From: Rhynchosporium graminicola
Lineage: Eukaryota > Ascomycota > Leotiomycetes > Helotiales > Ploettnerulaceae
Assembly: GCA_900074885.1 (NCBI GenBank)
Contig: FJUW01000012.1
Coordinates: 248,001 to 312,000, forward strand
Direction of reading: 5' to 3'
DNA: 64,000 nt
Positions 22,238-34,418 of the stretch are shown piece after piece. Under the pieces are notes generated by a model. It was not told the origin of the DNA, did no database searches, and was given only the letters and a program-made list of their open reading frames with translations. Position 1 is the stretch's first letter, and every line of letters starts with the position of its first letter. A program made the translations under genes and the position numbers.

Positions 22238-24331
22238 TCATCGGTAATATTCCGGCAGATCTTTGAAGTCTGGAGTTGTAACCGAGCAGGTGAATTCAGG
22301 AGCATATGCCTTCTTCGGGAGTATACCGGCAGCAAGTCCCCTCTCGTAACTCCACTGCGTCGCTCCCTCGGTCTTCCACGTCCAATAAAACCATCCCCAG
22401 CCCTTCTCGAAACTATGCATCTGCGCCTCTGCAAACATCTGTAAGAATTGCTTGTAAGCCGCGCTATATGTTCCTGGATCCGAATTTGCGTTCGCACAGG
22501 AACAAGCCGAGCTCTTCGCCGGACAGCCTGGACTCAAAACTTCGCTTGCAGGGTCTCCAGATTTATATGTCCCTTCCCATCGTGTGCCCCAGCCGACGTT
22601 GTTTAGGTTGGGAGCGCAGTCTGTGTCGGCCTGTGACCATTCTGCGAAGAGGGTTGGTCCGAAACCGGTCGCGACGTCCATGCTTTGCTGGGTTTGGGTG
22701 GTCCAGTCTGAGCAGGCGTAATTGATTTTCTTAGTGTGAGTAAAATCGATTTGATTTTTGTTGAAGATGACATATTGGTGTACATCCAACACAAGACCTT
22801 CATAGCCTGAAAGTTGGCCTTTCCAGTTCCCGAGACCCATGAAGCCATCCCCGATGACGACGTTCGCTTTAATACCGTTCTTGCGGACAAGCTCGTAGGC
22901 GCTGATGGTCCATGCTAGGACGTCGGAGGTTTTGAGAGCGGTCATTTTGGGCTCGTTGGCGAGGCCATAGAAAGTGACGATATTTTGGTAGCGGGGTTGG
23001 GCGAAGAATTGGGAGAGTTGATCGTGGACAGTTAGGGAACGGTTGGCATTGAGGGCTCCGTTGGGGCCATATAACCAGCCGATTTCGCCGAGTCGTCCGC
23101 TGTGATTCCATCCATTCTGACTTCCTGGTATTCCGTGCAGGTCGAGGTTGATCCGAAGACCATGCTTGCGAGCCCATTCGATACCTCTGAGGAGATACCT
23201 CCAAGATACACGAGCGACGTATGGATCGCCCTCGTAAGTGCCTAGTGCCCAGTATGAAAAGGGGATTCGGACGTGATCTAGTCCAGCAGCTGCAATATCT
23301 TTGAATGTTTGCTCAGTCACGAAGGTTGCATAGTGTTTTTCCAAAGCTGCTTTCGCACCAGTTCCCAAATGCTCGGTCAGAGTCCATTCATCCACAACTC
23401 CTGGATAATTGAATAGTGACGGTGTTATGAATGGTTCTAAAGAGAGCCATCCTCCAACATTGACTCCTCTCGCAGGTTTGTCTGCATATGATCCCCATGA
23501 CTTCGATATCGGCGGTGTATTCGAGTTCGCGCTTTTCGAGTCATCAAATTCCGAATTCAGTCCCATGATCGGTAAGCCGGCCACCGTAACAGCTGTATAT
23601 GTGACATTGAAATCCGACGTATCGTACCACGAAAATGGATCCAAGTCCGTCCCTTTGGCTTCGGCTGGAATATCCGATTCCGATATGCCGCCGAGGTTCG
23701 AGTTTGAAGGTTTGTTGCCGCCCGAGGATGCTATATTCGAGCTTGGTGAGCCAGATTTCGCGGAGCGTTTCTGGCTGACAACCACCGCGACTATAATTAT
23801 TATGAGAACCACGACTGCGGCGATTCCAATCCAGAGCCCTAGCCATCTGTTAGTCCTTAAACCAAACCGCGCTGGGAAGTGCAACGAACATAACTTCTTC
23901 TTCTTTCCTCCACGTCCTTCCGAATCATAATCCTGCTTCTCGTAATTCCTGTCGCCCCCTCTGATCCCCCTCAACCTGCTCCCATTACCCTCCTCAAGCA
24001 ACGCACCACTAACAACCCTCCTCTTCTTCCTCTTATGCTGCCTCCTCTTCTCGACGACAATCTTCTCCTCCACAGCCTCCCTTTCTTTATGCTGCCTCTT
24101 CCTCCTTGGTTTCGTCGGTGTAACCTCCGCTGATCTCGTCGCCTCTTTCCGATTCAATTGATCCAATTTCGCCAACGCATTCACAGATAATGTCTGCGAG
24201 CTCACTCCCGAAGAAGTCTCTTCATATCTCGACCTCCTTGCTGTCCGTTTCCTATCGTGCTGAAGGCTTCGTTCGCGCGATTCTCGGGATTCTCTTGGTC
24301 TCCTTGGTGACTCGCGAGGCGGAGGAGGCAT
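22238..24331 (-). CDS. Membrane-anchored glucan 1,3-beta-glucosidase, GH5 (ExgD type)
   Basis: An intronless gene of 697 residues. The ATG at 24331 is the first in frame; the open frame extends upstream only without ATG. The N-terminal about 165 residues are a cytoplasmic tail very rich in Arg/Lys/Glu, followed by one helix (LGLWIGIAAVVVLIIIIVAV), making a type II membrane protein. After a Ser-rich stalk comes the GH5 exo-beta-1,3-glucanase domain: ARGVNVGGWLSLEPFITPSLF, DHVRIPFSYWA, NLDLHGIPGSQNGWNHSG, the acid/base Glu in YGLANEPKM and the nucleophile Glu in LFAEWSQ. It trims or remodels cell-wall beta-1,3-glucan at the plasma membrane. It is divergent from the BCKDH gene with 348 bp between starts. 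Confidence 0.93.
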   Translation of the reverse strand: MPPPPRESPRRPRESRESRERSLQHDRKRTARRSRYEETSSGVSSQTLSVNALAKLDQLNRKEATRSAEVTPTKPRRKRQHKEREAVEEKIVVEKRRQHKRKKRRVVSGALLEEGNGSRLRGIRGGDRNYEKQDYDSEGRGGKKKKLCSLHFPARFGLRTNRWLGLWIGIAAVVVLIIIIVAVVVSQKRSAKSGSPSSNIASSGGNKPSNSNLGGISESDIPAEAKGTDLDPFSWYDTSDFNVTYTAVTVAGLPIMGLNSEFDDSKSANSNTPPISKSWGSYADKPARGVNVGGWLSLEPFITPSLFNYPGVVDEWTLTEHLGTGAKAALEKHYATFVTEQTFKDIAAAGLDHVRIPFSYWALGTYEGDPYVARVSWRYLLRGIEWARKHGLRINLDLHGIPGSQNGWNHSGRLGEIGWLYGPNGALNANRSLTVHDQLSQFFAQPRYQNIVTFYGLANEPKMTALKTSDVLAWTISAYELVRKNGIKANVVIGDGFMGLGNWKGQLSGYEGLVLDVHQYVIFNKNQIDFTHTKKINYACSDWTTQTQQSMDVATGFGPTLFAEWSQADTDCAPNLNNVGWGTRWEGTYKSGDPASEVLSPGCPAKSSACSCANANSDPGTYSAAYKQFLQMFAEAQMHSFEKGWGWFYWTWKTEGATQWSYERGLAAGILPKKAYAPEFTCSVTTPDFKDLPEYYR

Positions 24332-24679
24332 ACTTTCGTTCGCGCAATCCAAATCAACAACTACTCAATATATCAACAAAATGCAGATTTTACACGAAGA
24401 CGAATATTCATTTCCAGAAAAATAACCAGAGCAGCTTGCCCAGATATGCCCAGTCTGCCAACGTCTCAACATTGTGTAAAACTTGTTTTGCCGAGCTCTC
24501 ATGTTTCCATGGCAATTATCTGATAGAACATGGATTTGGAGTCTCCGATAAGGATCTTGGCGAGACGGCTACTTGCGGCATTCGAAATTCAATGTTTAAA
24601 AGGGACCGGACCTTCCCCAGATCCTTTTTCATTCCTACCCCTCCCTCCCTTACGATGTGATGTCTGGCACAAACACGAA

Positions 24680-26037
24680 ATGAGCGTATTACAGAATTTG
24701 ATCTCGAGAGGAGGAGGTGCCCGTCTTTCCCAATGTCTTTCGAGTCCCACGACTAAATTGGCACCGTTTCAACGGCTCTACTCCTCGACACCCACCTCCG
24801 CCCGTCTAAACATCTCCACCGACTTCTCCACAACTCCCATCCTCCACCACTCTTCTCAATCCGCTCTCTCCAACCCCGAACTACCCCCCGAAATACGCAA
24901 TGGAACCACCAAACGCATGAACCTCTTCCAATCCGTCAATGACGCTCTCTCCCTCGCTCTCGCGGCCGACGAATCTGTGATTCTCTTCGGTGAAGACGTC
25001 GCGTTCGGCGGGGTCTTTCGCTGTTCCATGGGTTTAGCAGAGAGATTCGGGTCAGAAAGAGTGTTCAATACACCATTGAGCGAGCAAGGTCTTGTAGGTT
25101 TTGGTATTGGTGCTGCGGCGGAGGGAATGAAAGCTGTGGCTGAAATCCAGTTTGCGGATTATGTGTATCCGGCTTTCGATCAGTTGGTCAATGAGGCGGC
25201 GAAATGGAGGTATAGGGATGGTGCTGAAGGGAGACATGTGGGAGGGTTGACTGTTAGGATGCCTTGTGGTGGTGTAGGACATGGAGCTTTGTAAGTCCTT
25301 TCAATCTACTTTTGGATACAAGGTGCCAAACTAATATGAGTGTGTGGTAGATATCACTCCCAATCTCCCGAAAGTCTTTTCACACACATCCCCGGCCTCC
25401 GTGTAATCATGCCCCGCTCGCCTATCCAAGCTAAAGGCCTTCTACTTTCAGCAATAGCCTCCAACGACCCATGTATATTCATGGAACCCAAAGCTCTCTA
25501 CCGCGCCTCCGTCGAACAAGTCCCCGTAGGACACTATACTCTCCCCCTCTCCAAAGCTGAGATCCTAAAACCCGGCACTGACTTAACGATCATATCCTAT
25601 GGCCATCCACTGTACACATGCAGCGCAGCGATCGCGAAAGCAGAGCAGGATCTAGGGATAAGTATCGAGTTGATTGATCTAAGAACGGTGTATCCGTGGG
25701 ATAAAGAGACGGTATTGGAGAGCGTGCGGAAGACGGGTAGGTGTGTGGTTGTGCATGAGAGTATGGTTAACGCAGGCATTGGTGCCGAGGTCGCGGCTAG
25801 TATCCAGGAAGATAAAGAGACGTTTTTGAGACTCGAGGCGCCGGTTATGAGGGTTGCAGGGTGGAGTGTGCATATGGCGTTGATGTTTGAGAGGTTCAAC
25901 ATCCCCGATGTAGCGAGTAAGTTAATCCTCCCCTCTTTGTCAAGTGCTCGAGGGGGTATTGGGATGGGTGATGCAAGCAAGTATACTGACGTGTCGCAGG
26001 GGTTTACGATGCCATCAAAAAGGCTGTGGAATACTAG
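24680..26037 (+). CDS. 2-oxoisovalerate dehydrogenase E1 beta subunit, mitochondrial
   Basis: This is the beta subunit of the branched-chain alpha-keto acid dehydrogenase E1, which decarboxylates the keto acids from Val, Leu and Ile in the mitochondrial matrix using thiamine diphosphate. Exons are 24680-25290, 25351-25916 and 26000-26037 (1215 nt, 404 residues). The last, 38-nt exon restores the conserved C-terminus [10 protein letters not shown]; reading through its intron would give an unrelated tail. The first about 75 residues are Ser/Arg-rich, as in a mitochondrial presequence. Blocks include [49 protein letters not shown] and [16 protein letters not shown]. The E1 alpha partner is not in this window. 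Confidence 0.95.
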
Positions 26038-26770
26038 GTCGAATAGGCCATGGTACAGACACTGCGATTACTCCAATCCAAATGAAGTATTCAATCAAGC
26101 AGGTGTGCAAAATCGAAAGATAGGGACTCGTTCTTCCTGAGATACCTACCTACCTACATACATAAATAAGTAGAATCTGGAAGTGTGGCAAGTGGAGCCT
26201 GCGCAGGTGAATCCATCGAATGATAGGATAAGAACCCTAAGGGGTCGGCAGATAGCAGGGGACGGTATGGTTAAAGAGAACTTACGGCGGCTGTTATGAC
26301 TTGAGTTTGAAAGCACATCATAAACCAGGTCTGATTGAACAGCATAATAGAGTGGAGAAAATCAAGCTTAGCCGAGACGAAAACAAAAAGACCAAACAAA
26401 CAAACCAGTTCAAATTAAGCGAAGAGTGCATCTTATCTTGATTTCCCTGCTTCAAGTAAAGTGAGTACTTTGTATGTGATAGAAATAACTTTTTCCTTTT
26501 TTTTGGAATTGAACAATGTTAGTCTGAATTCCTTTCTTTCTTGCCGTGTTCCTGTCTATCCTGTACTGTATCCGTAATCTGTTTCCATCCGTGTATTCTT
26601 GACTGGTCCAAACCTCGAAACTTCCGGTTCGTTCGGGTATCATCTCATCCTTCCTCGCATCACCCACACCATCCATGCTCCATCCAATCAACCAAGTCTC
26701 CAATCCCCACAACCTTTCCAAAACCGCATCTCCTTCTTCCATTTCGATTCATTTCAATCCAATCAAGTCT
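26038..26770. other. Convergent 3' intergenic region
   Basis: This lies between the 3' ends of the BCKDH and CAP20 genes. A T-rich run (TTTTTCCTTTTTTTT) occurs near 26489-26503. No gene is seen. Confidence 0.5.
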
Positions 26771-27444
26771 CTAGTTGTTAGCCTTCTCATTAACAACCTC
26801 CTTGACACCATTCACGCCCTCCTTCCCCTCCTGCTTCTTGGCGGCCAAAAACCCACTCAGGAGATTGTACGAGTCCCCCGCAACTACGATACCCGTAGCA
26901 AGCGCGGCCTTTCCCCACTTCACCACCCCCTCCTCACCACCGACTTTCTTGCACTCTCCTCCCCAGACACCGAAGACGTATTCCTTGCCCTCATTCCCCT
27001 TCTTGTACGGGAACCACACGATGGCTTTGCCGTCGTCCAGCAACTCGTTGGTCGGTTTCTTGACGACGGGGAACTTCTCGTCGATGGTCGACAGGGTCGA
27101 GTCGCCGAGAGTGTCGGCGCGGGAGAGGTAGGGTGAGGCGTAGGTTAGGGGGGTTTGGATGAAGGGAGACACTTTTTGGGTGATGCTGTGGGTGAGGGAG
27201 GAGGTGAGGGAGATGGAGCGCGCGCCGTAGGGGTTGCGTTGGATGGTTGTGAAGGTGTCGTGGATGAGAGGGTAGGAGAAGAGATGCTGGACGTGGGGTT
27301 AGAGTTGTGGTTCCAATTGAGCGTGGGGATTGTTGAGGAGGAGAGGAGAGGAGAGGGAAGGAAGAGGAACGGGAAAGAGGGAGAGGAACGTACGCTGAGG
27401 AATGCGGAGGAGGGTGCCTCGCCATTGACTTGTTTTGTTGCCAT
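26771..27444 (-). CDS. CAP20-like perilipin, lipid-droplet protein
   Basis: This is a homologue of CAP20 of Colletotrichum and of the fungal perilipin MPL1, small proteins that coat lipid droplets and affect appressorium turgor in some pathogens. Minus-strand exons are 27444-27394 and 27286-26771 (567 nt, 188 residues; the family is about 180-190). The first exon encodes MATKQVNGEAPSSAFLS and the intron has donor GTACGT and acceptor CCAG. The joined frame starts HLFSYPLIHDTFTTIQRNPYG and continues through YASPYLSRADTLGDSTLSTIDE, the CAP20 signature. There is no signal peptide or membrane helix. Its upstream region is unusually long and rich in simple repeats. Confidence 0.9.
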
Positions 27445-30400
27445 TTCTGATTAGTTTGTGGTTTGAGGTGAGGGATGGAAGATGTCTACAGTTGAAATGA
27501 TCAGCTTCCTTCTCTTGTACAACGTGATGTTTTCATCCTCGATGCTGATGACTTTAATCCCATCGCGGAAGCAACACGCAACGGCTAAAGCCTTCGAGCT
27601 GAGTCGTGCCTTGCATACCCGCCGCGAGGGTAGAGGATCGGTCATATAAGCAGACAAAAGAGTTCTAGACTTACAAGTGTTACACAATGGATGATATGTA
27701 TAAAGCTCTGGATGTGGTAAGTCGGATTGGATTGCCTTTCTTTTTTTCTCAAGTGAGGTCAGAAGATCAAAAGTGTGAGCAGGAGGAGAAGCCGTAGAAA
27801 ATGGTGGTGGTCAGCTTAATATGAGGGAGGGAGGGAGGAGGGAGCTAGGTGGGAAGGCCGGGGCAGGTATGGTGTGGTGCCAGCAGGCAGTTGTATGAGG
27901 TATGAGGTATGAGGTGTGCGGGTATAATGCTGTATACGCCGCGCCACACCTTGCTTGGCCGTTGGTACTGTAAGCAGAAACCTTAGCTAGCCAACCATAC
28001 CTCACCTAACAAGTAAGTACCTTTGCCTTTTGGCATGTGAATATCGCAACTTCCAAGCTTCTCTTCCCTGCTTTCTCATCTATACTGGACGCCCGCCACG
28101 TCTCTGTCGGCTAGAAGAGACGTGCATCCAGATGTGGAGTATTGTACTACATTGGGGTGCGGGCATTGGTTGGAGCTCATGCTCGAGACTCGAACTCGAG
28201 ATCATGATTGGGAGGGAGGACGAAGATAACATAACGTTGAACCATTCCCGTTGGAACCAGTTGGAACCAGTTGGAACCAGTTGGAAGGCATGATCATAGC
28301 CCGTTAGCACGTAACGCCGCGCCAATGTCTGGGAAAGAGAGGAGAGTGATATGGCTTCTTCGTATTTACTGTACTGTAGGTATGTCTGTCTGTCTGTCTG
28401 GATAATTGGATGGATGCGGATGGGACTGGGTGCGTGAGGTTTTTGTGGAGCATGGTTGGATGCTGACAGGGATGAGCTTCTGAGCGAGGGAGGCTTTTTA
28501 GTTCCTGGCATGTGAAAGGAGGGACGACGGAAGTACCTGGGTACATGTTCCGGGCGGATGCGTCATTCTTATTTTTATATACGTTGGTCCCCCTTTTTTC
28601 AGGGGTCCCGACTGCTTCTTATAATTTGAAGAGATTTAGCGTGTCCGACATTTCAATTGCGTCTCACCCGATTGAACGTGCTTATCTCGCCCTTCCTTCT
28701 TCGACCTCAAGATCACGTTCTGTCTCTAGATCATCTGATTGATTGATTGATTGATTGATTGTACGGCGCTTTCCATTACAGCACCTCACGCAATCCGAGA
28801 TCATCTGTAAGAGAATATACACTCTACTCCCAGAGATCAGAGGGCAATTCGCAGCTCTTAATCAATATCTATCTATCTATCTATCTATCTGTGAAACAAT
28901 TCTCCCAGAAATCTGCGTCTCCTCATCACATATCATATCTTCCCTATCAAAGCCCGAAGCTTCCCTCCCTGCTTGTTGAGCTGCAAGCTGCATCGCGTAG
29001 TACAGACCAACCCGAAAAGGCCTACGCTACCTCGCGCACTATGGCTAAGGTCTCTAAGAGATGCAATGAACGGTGCTACTGTACCTATCCAACCTCTCAA
29101 GGTGTCATGTCATCGAGTTAATTCATGGAACGACCAATTTGTGCAACAAAGCTCTCCTCTCCTCTCCTCTCCTCTCCTCTCTTCTGGCTTTCTATGTTGG
29201 AGAAACATTCAGACTTCCTCATATTCTCTCTCTCTCTCTGGGAGAACTATCTGTCAATCATCATATAAAAGGAAACGTATTCACCGACCCACTTTCACAT
29301 GCAAATCCTCATTCCCTCACCCCTATCCCTATCTTATCACTCAACATCCATTCCGACATCCCGACATCCGATCCGACATCCCGACATCGCATCCCTCTCG
29401 CAGATCAAACCGGCACAGCAGGACAACAACCACCCAGTGCCCCGGGCTCAACTCAACTCACCAGCCACACCTCAATTGTACGAACCGGTAGTGCCTGACC
29501 TGACATGTGAAAGAAAGAAAAGCTCAATTCGGCTTCGGCATCCCCAGAAGACGGGAGTGAGTCCCCGTGCCGTCCCGTCCCGTATTCCCATAAGCGAGCT
29601 CGTTACCTGCCAAAACTCTGAACGTATTCATGCTGTGCACCTGCACCTGCAAGCTAGACATGCAAGAGAAACTCAACTCAACTCAACTCAACAAAAGTCT
29701 CCGAGGAGGCGATAGCACCTTACCTTGAGTGTAACCAACTTTTGGGGTACGAAGGTCAGGTCCCATAGTATATCGATAGTCCTATAACTCACCAATCTGA
29801 AGTCTCCAAGTTCCGTCTTCAATTATCTGATTAGCTATAGAAAGGAAAACAAAGCAGAGTATTTATCTCATGTACAGTAAAGAAGAAGGATCCAGAACCA
29901 TCAATTAAGTGCGTGATTAACCTACAACACATCGATCTATCTATCTTTCTATCTATCCATCTCCCAGAAGCACCTCCCACTCTATTGAACACCTAGGTAG
30001 GTACCGACCGAGAACCACCAAAAAATTCTCACTGCGAGCGAATTATCGAGGTTGAATCGCCTTGCTATACATAACGCACCTTGCCCTACCTTCTCTTGCT
30101 TACCCTACCCACTACCTACCTATCAACCCACTTTTCCAAATTCACAATCTCACGTCCCATCAACCGCCTCCGAGACAACATCCTCCTCATTGAAGACCCA
30201 GCACAAATGGCTCGGGACGAGGAACGCGGAACGAGCAATGGAGATTCCCTCGCGCCCTACAGCCAGCCAGCCATCCACATATAATATCCGTATTCAACAA
30301 CCTTGCCCTGCCCCGTCCCCAAGCATGCGGAGCCAGCAAGCCAGCCAGCAAGCCTGCCCAGGAAGGGAGGGAGGCAGGGCGCTCGATGAGGGTTTTTGGT

Positions 30401-30817
30401 GTCTCTCGGTTTGGGACGGTCGCGCATGGTCAGACTGACATTCCTGTTTTCTTAGCGCGGCTGAGGTGTTTTCAGGGGCGCGCTCTCGGGCCGCAGATTG
30501 TCGGTTTGCGCGGGTCAGGTGTTCGAGGGAAAGCTGGGTGTTGGGATTGGAGATTGTGCGTGATTGTGTAGAAAGAGAAGGGGTGGGTTGGATGTGGATG
30601 TGGATGTGGATGTGGATGTGTTTTGGAGAAGTGGAGTGAGAGGATGTGGGTGTGGGTGTGATTCTTAGATCATGCGTTTGTGAGGTTGGTGTGAGGAAGT
30701 AAGGGGAGCATGATGTTGTTCATAGATTAAGTGAAGCTCGGAAAGGTACAATGAAAACTAACAGTCCATTAAATCTGTACTGAACCCCTCACACATCCCT
30801 TCCCGTCCCATCCCACC
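27445..30817. other. 3.4-kb spacer rich in microsatellites, no gene
   Basis: No supported gene lies between the CAP20 start and the HET-gene 3' end. Simple repeats seen: TCTG at about 28383-28402; three and a half copies of GTTGGAACCA at 28250-28286; GATT x6 at 28737-28760; ATCT x6 at 28867-28890; CCTCT at 29152-29182; CT near 29222-29240; a CCGACATC repeat near 29350-29390; ACTCA at 29671-29692; TATC near 29937-29960; TGTGGA x5 at 30590-30620. Small TAGGTAGGTA clusters also occur. It may hold a long promoter or 5' UTR of CAP20, or unannotated non-coding transcripts. Confidence 0.7.
28737..28890. repeat. Two tetranucleotide microsatellites (GATT)6 and (ATCT)6
   Basis: Perfect (GATT)6 at 28737-28760 and (ATCT)6 at 28867-28890 are separated by unique sequence. 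They are the purest simple repeats in the window. Confidence 0.9.
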
Positions 30818-33403
30818 TCACCCAAGCAACACATCAATCTCCCTCTTCTCCTCCTCCACCCCCATAAGCTCCCTCTCCCAAGCCCCCCTCTCCACCCTCC
30901 CCAAACCCCTTCTACACGCAATCTCACCCCTCCGTTCCACCCACAGCACATTCACCCACGCATACACCAAGCCCACCCCTTTCACGAACCCGAATCTCCC
31001 CTCCCCCATATACCCCTCCACACAATCCTCAATCGTATAATCCTCATCCACATCCAGTCGAAAAGGATGTTCTCTCCCCATACACCATGTTTTCTCCCAT
31101 TTCGAATTCACGGTCCCGATTTGGCGCGCTGGACACCAGCCGGTCGATAGCGCTATGAAGGAGCATGATGGGGTCTCGCTACCTACGATGCCGTCTAAGA
31201 CGTGAATACTGCCAACGCGAAGACCGGTGGCCGGAGAAACTATGTAAGCTTCGGTGACGTGGTGATTGTCTTGGTTATAATCAGGTAGGACTTTGCAGGT
31301 TGAGGTCACGGAAATGGTCAGTTTGAGATGAGGAGCGCGGAAGGAGAGCATATCGGAGTAGATGGGGGAGGAACAGGTATGTTCAGGAGGGAGAAAGAGT
31401 AGATATCGATACAGAAGCTTGGATTCCTCGCTGTCGCGTGTGAAGTATGTCTTTGGTAAGTCGGCAGTCCAATGCGACGGCGCTACGGTTCGTGTCCATC
31501 CTTCTGGTAGGGGGAGATCAGGATCTGATTCAACGGCGCTTCGTGAATGATGATAGGCATTTGAGATGCGATACTTTTGTGAGCAGGTCAGACAGGTTTT
31601 GTAGTAGGTTACCAAGGGCTTGATATGCATATTAAACCCGATAAAGGGGATACGTGTCATATCCCCAAAAGTCTCGAGGATATGGTCGCTAAAGACATCC
31701 CATAAATCGACATTCAATTCGCCATGCCAGCCCATCCACGACCAACTCGGCACAGTACGAGCTGGATTGGTGACTTTTCGGGGACGTAATTTGGAGGATA
31801 TCTGCCAACACATGGCGATATCAAAGAATGATTCCGGGAGACCATAAAGAAGGGGTCCGATAATGGGAGTGTGTAAAGAAGAGATGCCGAGAAAGGCATC
31901 GGCTACGTCTTCCTCAAAGGAGAGGCTACGTTGATTGTACTCGTTTGCGAGCTTTCCTACGCGAGACATGGTCACGTAAGTTGGAGGAATGAGATCGTAT
32001 CGCTGATTCGGTTCGGCCGTCGCCGCCCAGTCGAGATCTTCGTTTGCCAGTCTGATCTCTTCGCGATGTTGCGTGAAAGGACAAAGCCACGCTGCTAGAT
32101 CACCTAGGAGGATAAGTCGTTTCGAATAAACTTGCTCTTGCATTGTCCTTGTCAAGACGTTAGTGAAGGTAGCCTTCAATGCTTCAAAGTCGGACAGTGC
32201 AGTTAGCCATATATATTTAGAAACCACAGCCGAAAACATACCAGGCGCGCCGAGACCAGATCGGTCGTTCTGAAAATCCCATGCGAGTCAGGAACTTCAA
32301 GCGTTTGTAGTGGTCAGATGAACTGATTCCCACGATTCTGGTAGGGAGGGCGATTGATGAGGGGACAGATCGAGCGCGGGAATTGGGACCCACGCCAGGT
32401 ATACCGCTGTTTGCATTCTCAGCATCGGTCACGACGATAGTGAAGCAGGCGAGGGCATAAATCGAAGGCATAGCACGAAGATGATCCTGCTTGACCTCAT
32501 TATCGTCCTGGACAATGCAAACAGCATCGACCCAGAGATAGCGAGTTCCCAATGCTATTGTCAAAGACATGGCGTCTTGGATAGTTCTAGGGATCTGGTC
32601 TGCTTTAGTGACGAAGGCTCCCGGTTGACTGAGCTCCTCAAGATTGGCTCTCGTTGTCATCAAGGTTTGCACACCACCCCAAACGTAGCTTAGAGCAGCA
32701 TACCTGGGAGCTTCCGAGAAAGCTACAAGACAGGATTTTTCTAGATCAATGTACTTGACTGCAGTACTCGGTACCGAGCACCCAAATACTGGCGAAGAAG
32801 AACAGTGATGGCCATGAGTTTCTTCGCAGCATTTGAGCCAGTGCTTGAGTATCGAATAATCTAACTTAATAGGATTGCAAATACGACCGATATTTTCTCC
32901 TGGTGGATATCTAATAGTCGGCTGAAGCTGAAGTCCCTGGAGAGGTCATCAGATACCACCGTACTTTGTCCGTCGAGGTTTCATACCCGAAGATTCAGCG
33001 TGGTAATACTGAATACCCCACTCCAGGCCTTATCTTTATTTCGAGCGTCCATCACCATCCTGATCTCGTAGTCTTCCACTTCAGCAGGCAGGTAGGGAAC
33101 TTTCTCAGGGGGATCGCCATGTTGGAGATAGTGATCGAATGCTTTCAAGACAGACTTGCATCCGATGCATCCTTTCCCGTGAGCTCGCTCCTCGATTTCG
33201 GAGCGACTGCCAAGTGGAACATTTTTGGCTGTTGCATACTCGACAGGTAGTTCCATCTCTTGAGCAAGAAAACATTCGAGAGTCGTGATGTGGTTCTCGA
33301 AGAGATAGCAAGTCGAGCAGAATGTGTCTTTGAACGAGGCCTGAGTGCAGACTGGATCACGTTCGTTGTCGTTCGACTCGGCATCTATCTCACTCAGATT
33401 CAT
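30818..33403 (-). CDS. HET-domain (heterokaryon incompatibility-like) protein
   Basis: Minus-strand exons 33403-32987, 32936-32242 and 32147-30818 (2442 nt, 813 residues) join in phase; introns are 50 and 94 nt. An N-terminal Cys-bearing region (CSTCYLF, GCIGCK) precedes the HET domain, whose three conserved blocks are visible: YAALSYVWG, RYLWVDAVCIVQDD and, across the second splice junction, RPIWSRRAWTMQEQ. The remaining about 440 residues are the variable C-terminal region typical of the family, with no extra domain recognised. HET proteins trigger cell death on allorecognition; whether this copy acts in vegetative incompatibility is unknown. No second incompatibility partner is visible beside it. 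Confidence 0.92.
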
Positions 33404-33980
33404 CTCTCCGACCTTGGAATTTGCCTCGATGATCTTCTGCGTCTCGTCTGCTTGTGCATTATTAGTGAAGAACGGATGAAACAGATGAGAGTTGGAAGTA
33501 AAAGAAGATCACTGGAAGGAGTTCACAGGATTCTGCTTGGCAGCTGAACAAATCATCTCTTGGCATTACTTAACCAGTATTTCTGATTTCGTGAGGGCAG
33601 TCGACCATTTAATTGTAAGAGCTAGAACAACTTTGCTCATAGCGTCGATGTTTTGGAATGTTAGGAAAGCGAAAGAAGAATGGGAAAGGGAACGGCTAGA
33701 AGAGGGTAGAGCAAATCTCGTGACCACGCGTGTATCGGACCCACTTTGAAACGTAGGTAGGCAACATAGTAAGCTGGGATTGCTTCGTTACCTACCTGGG
33801 AGGTAATCTAAGAATACTGACCTCCACAATTCTCGAATCTCCACCCTCGAGGAAGGTTTTCATTCAGACCAGACAACACCACGCCTGAATCATCATGGCA
33901 AGCGTGTATACAACAACCTCCTCCTCAATCCTCATAGTCACCGAAGCAACTTCCTCGCGGCAAGAAGCATCTTGTTCTCG

Positions 33981-34418
33981 ATGAAGCAAGAAGCGCAGCA
34001 AGAGGTGCAGCGCCGCGGCCTTTTATCGGACCGATCGAAGGCAGATTCAATACGGATGATCAAAGAAGATAGCGAGTGGAATTCTACTGCGAAAGGTGTG
34101 AAGTCGATCTACAATCCGTCGACGGCCGGAGGACATACGACAAACAGCTCTGGCTTTCATTTTTCAATTTCACCGATCTCGAATATTTCACTCGGTTTAA
34201 GTTTCATGCTATGGTACGTATTGAAAATCCATTATCCCTTGTCATTCACGTCTAACCTTTTTGTCAATATACAACGAGCACAAGCACCACGAACCACCAT
34301 TCCATGCAGGGAGCTTTCACTTGCCTGTTCTCGAATTTCGAAACCTTCCGAGTTATGTCGTTACAGACAGCCAATCAAATTCCTAGACTTGCTAAAAGGA
34401 AAGTCTGAAAGAAGTTAG
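33981..34418 (+). CDS. Possible short two-exon gene, uncertain
   Basis: An ATG at 33981 opens a charged sequence (MKQEAQQEVQRRGLLSDRS). A possible intron at 34214-34309 (GTACGT...GCAG, 96 nt, stopless) would join to a short second exon ending at TAG 34416-34418, giving 113 residues. No family is recognised and there is no independent support, so this may be spurious. Confidence 0.2.
   Translation: MKQEAQQEVQRRGLLSDRSKADSIRMIKEDSEWNSTAKGVKSIYNPSTAGGHTTNSSGFHFSISPISNISLGLSFMLWYVLKIHYPLSFTSNLFVNIQRAQAPRTTIPCRELSLACSRISKPSELCRYRQPIKFLDLLKGKSERS

Noticed and set aside
26991..27425. Pro/His/Arg-rich minus-strand frame across CAP20
   Set aside because: It is an alternative frame of the CAP20 exons and intron; the CAP20 frame has clear family matches.
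28737..28890. Possible repeat array of CRISPR type
   Set aside because: These are simple tetranucleotide microsatellites without spacers, in a eukaryotic genome.
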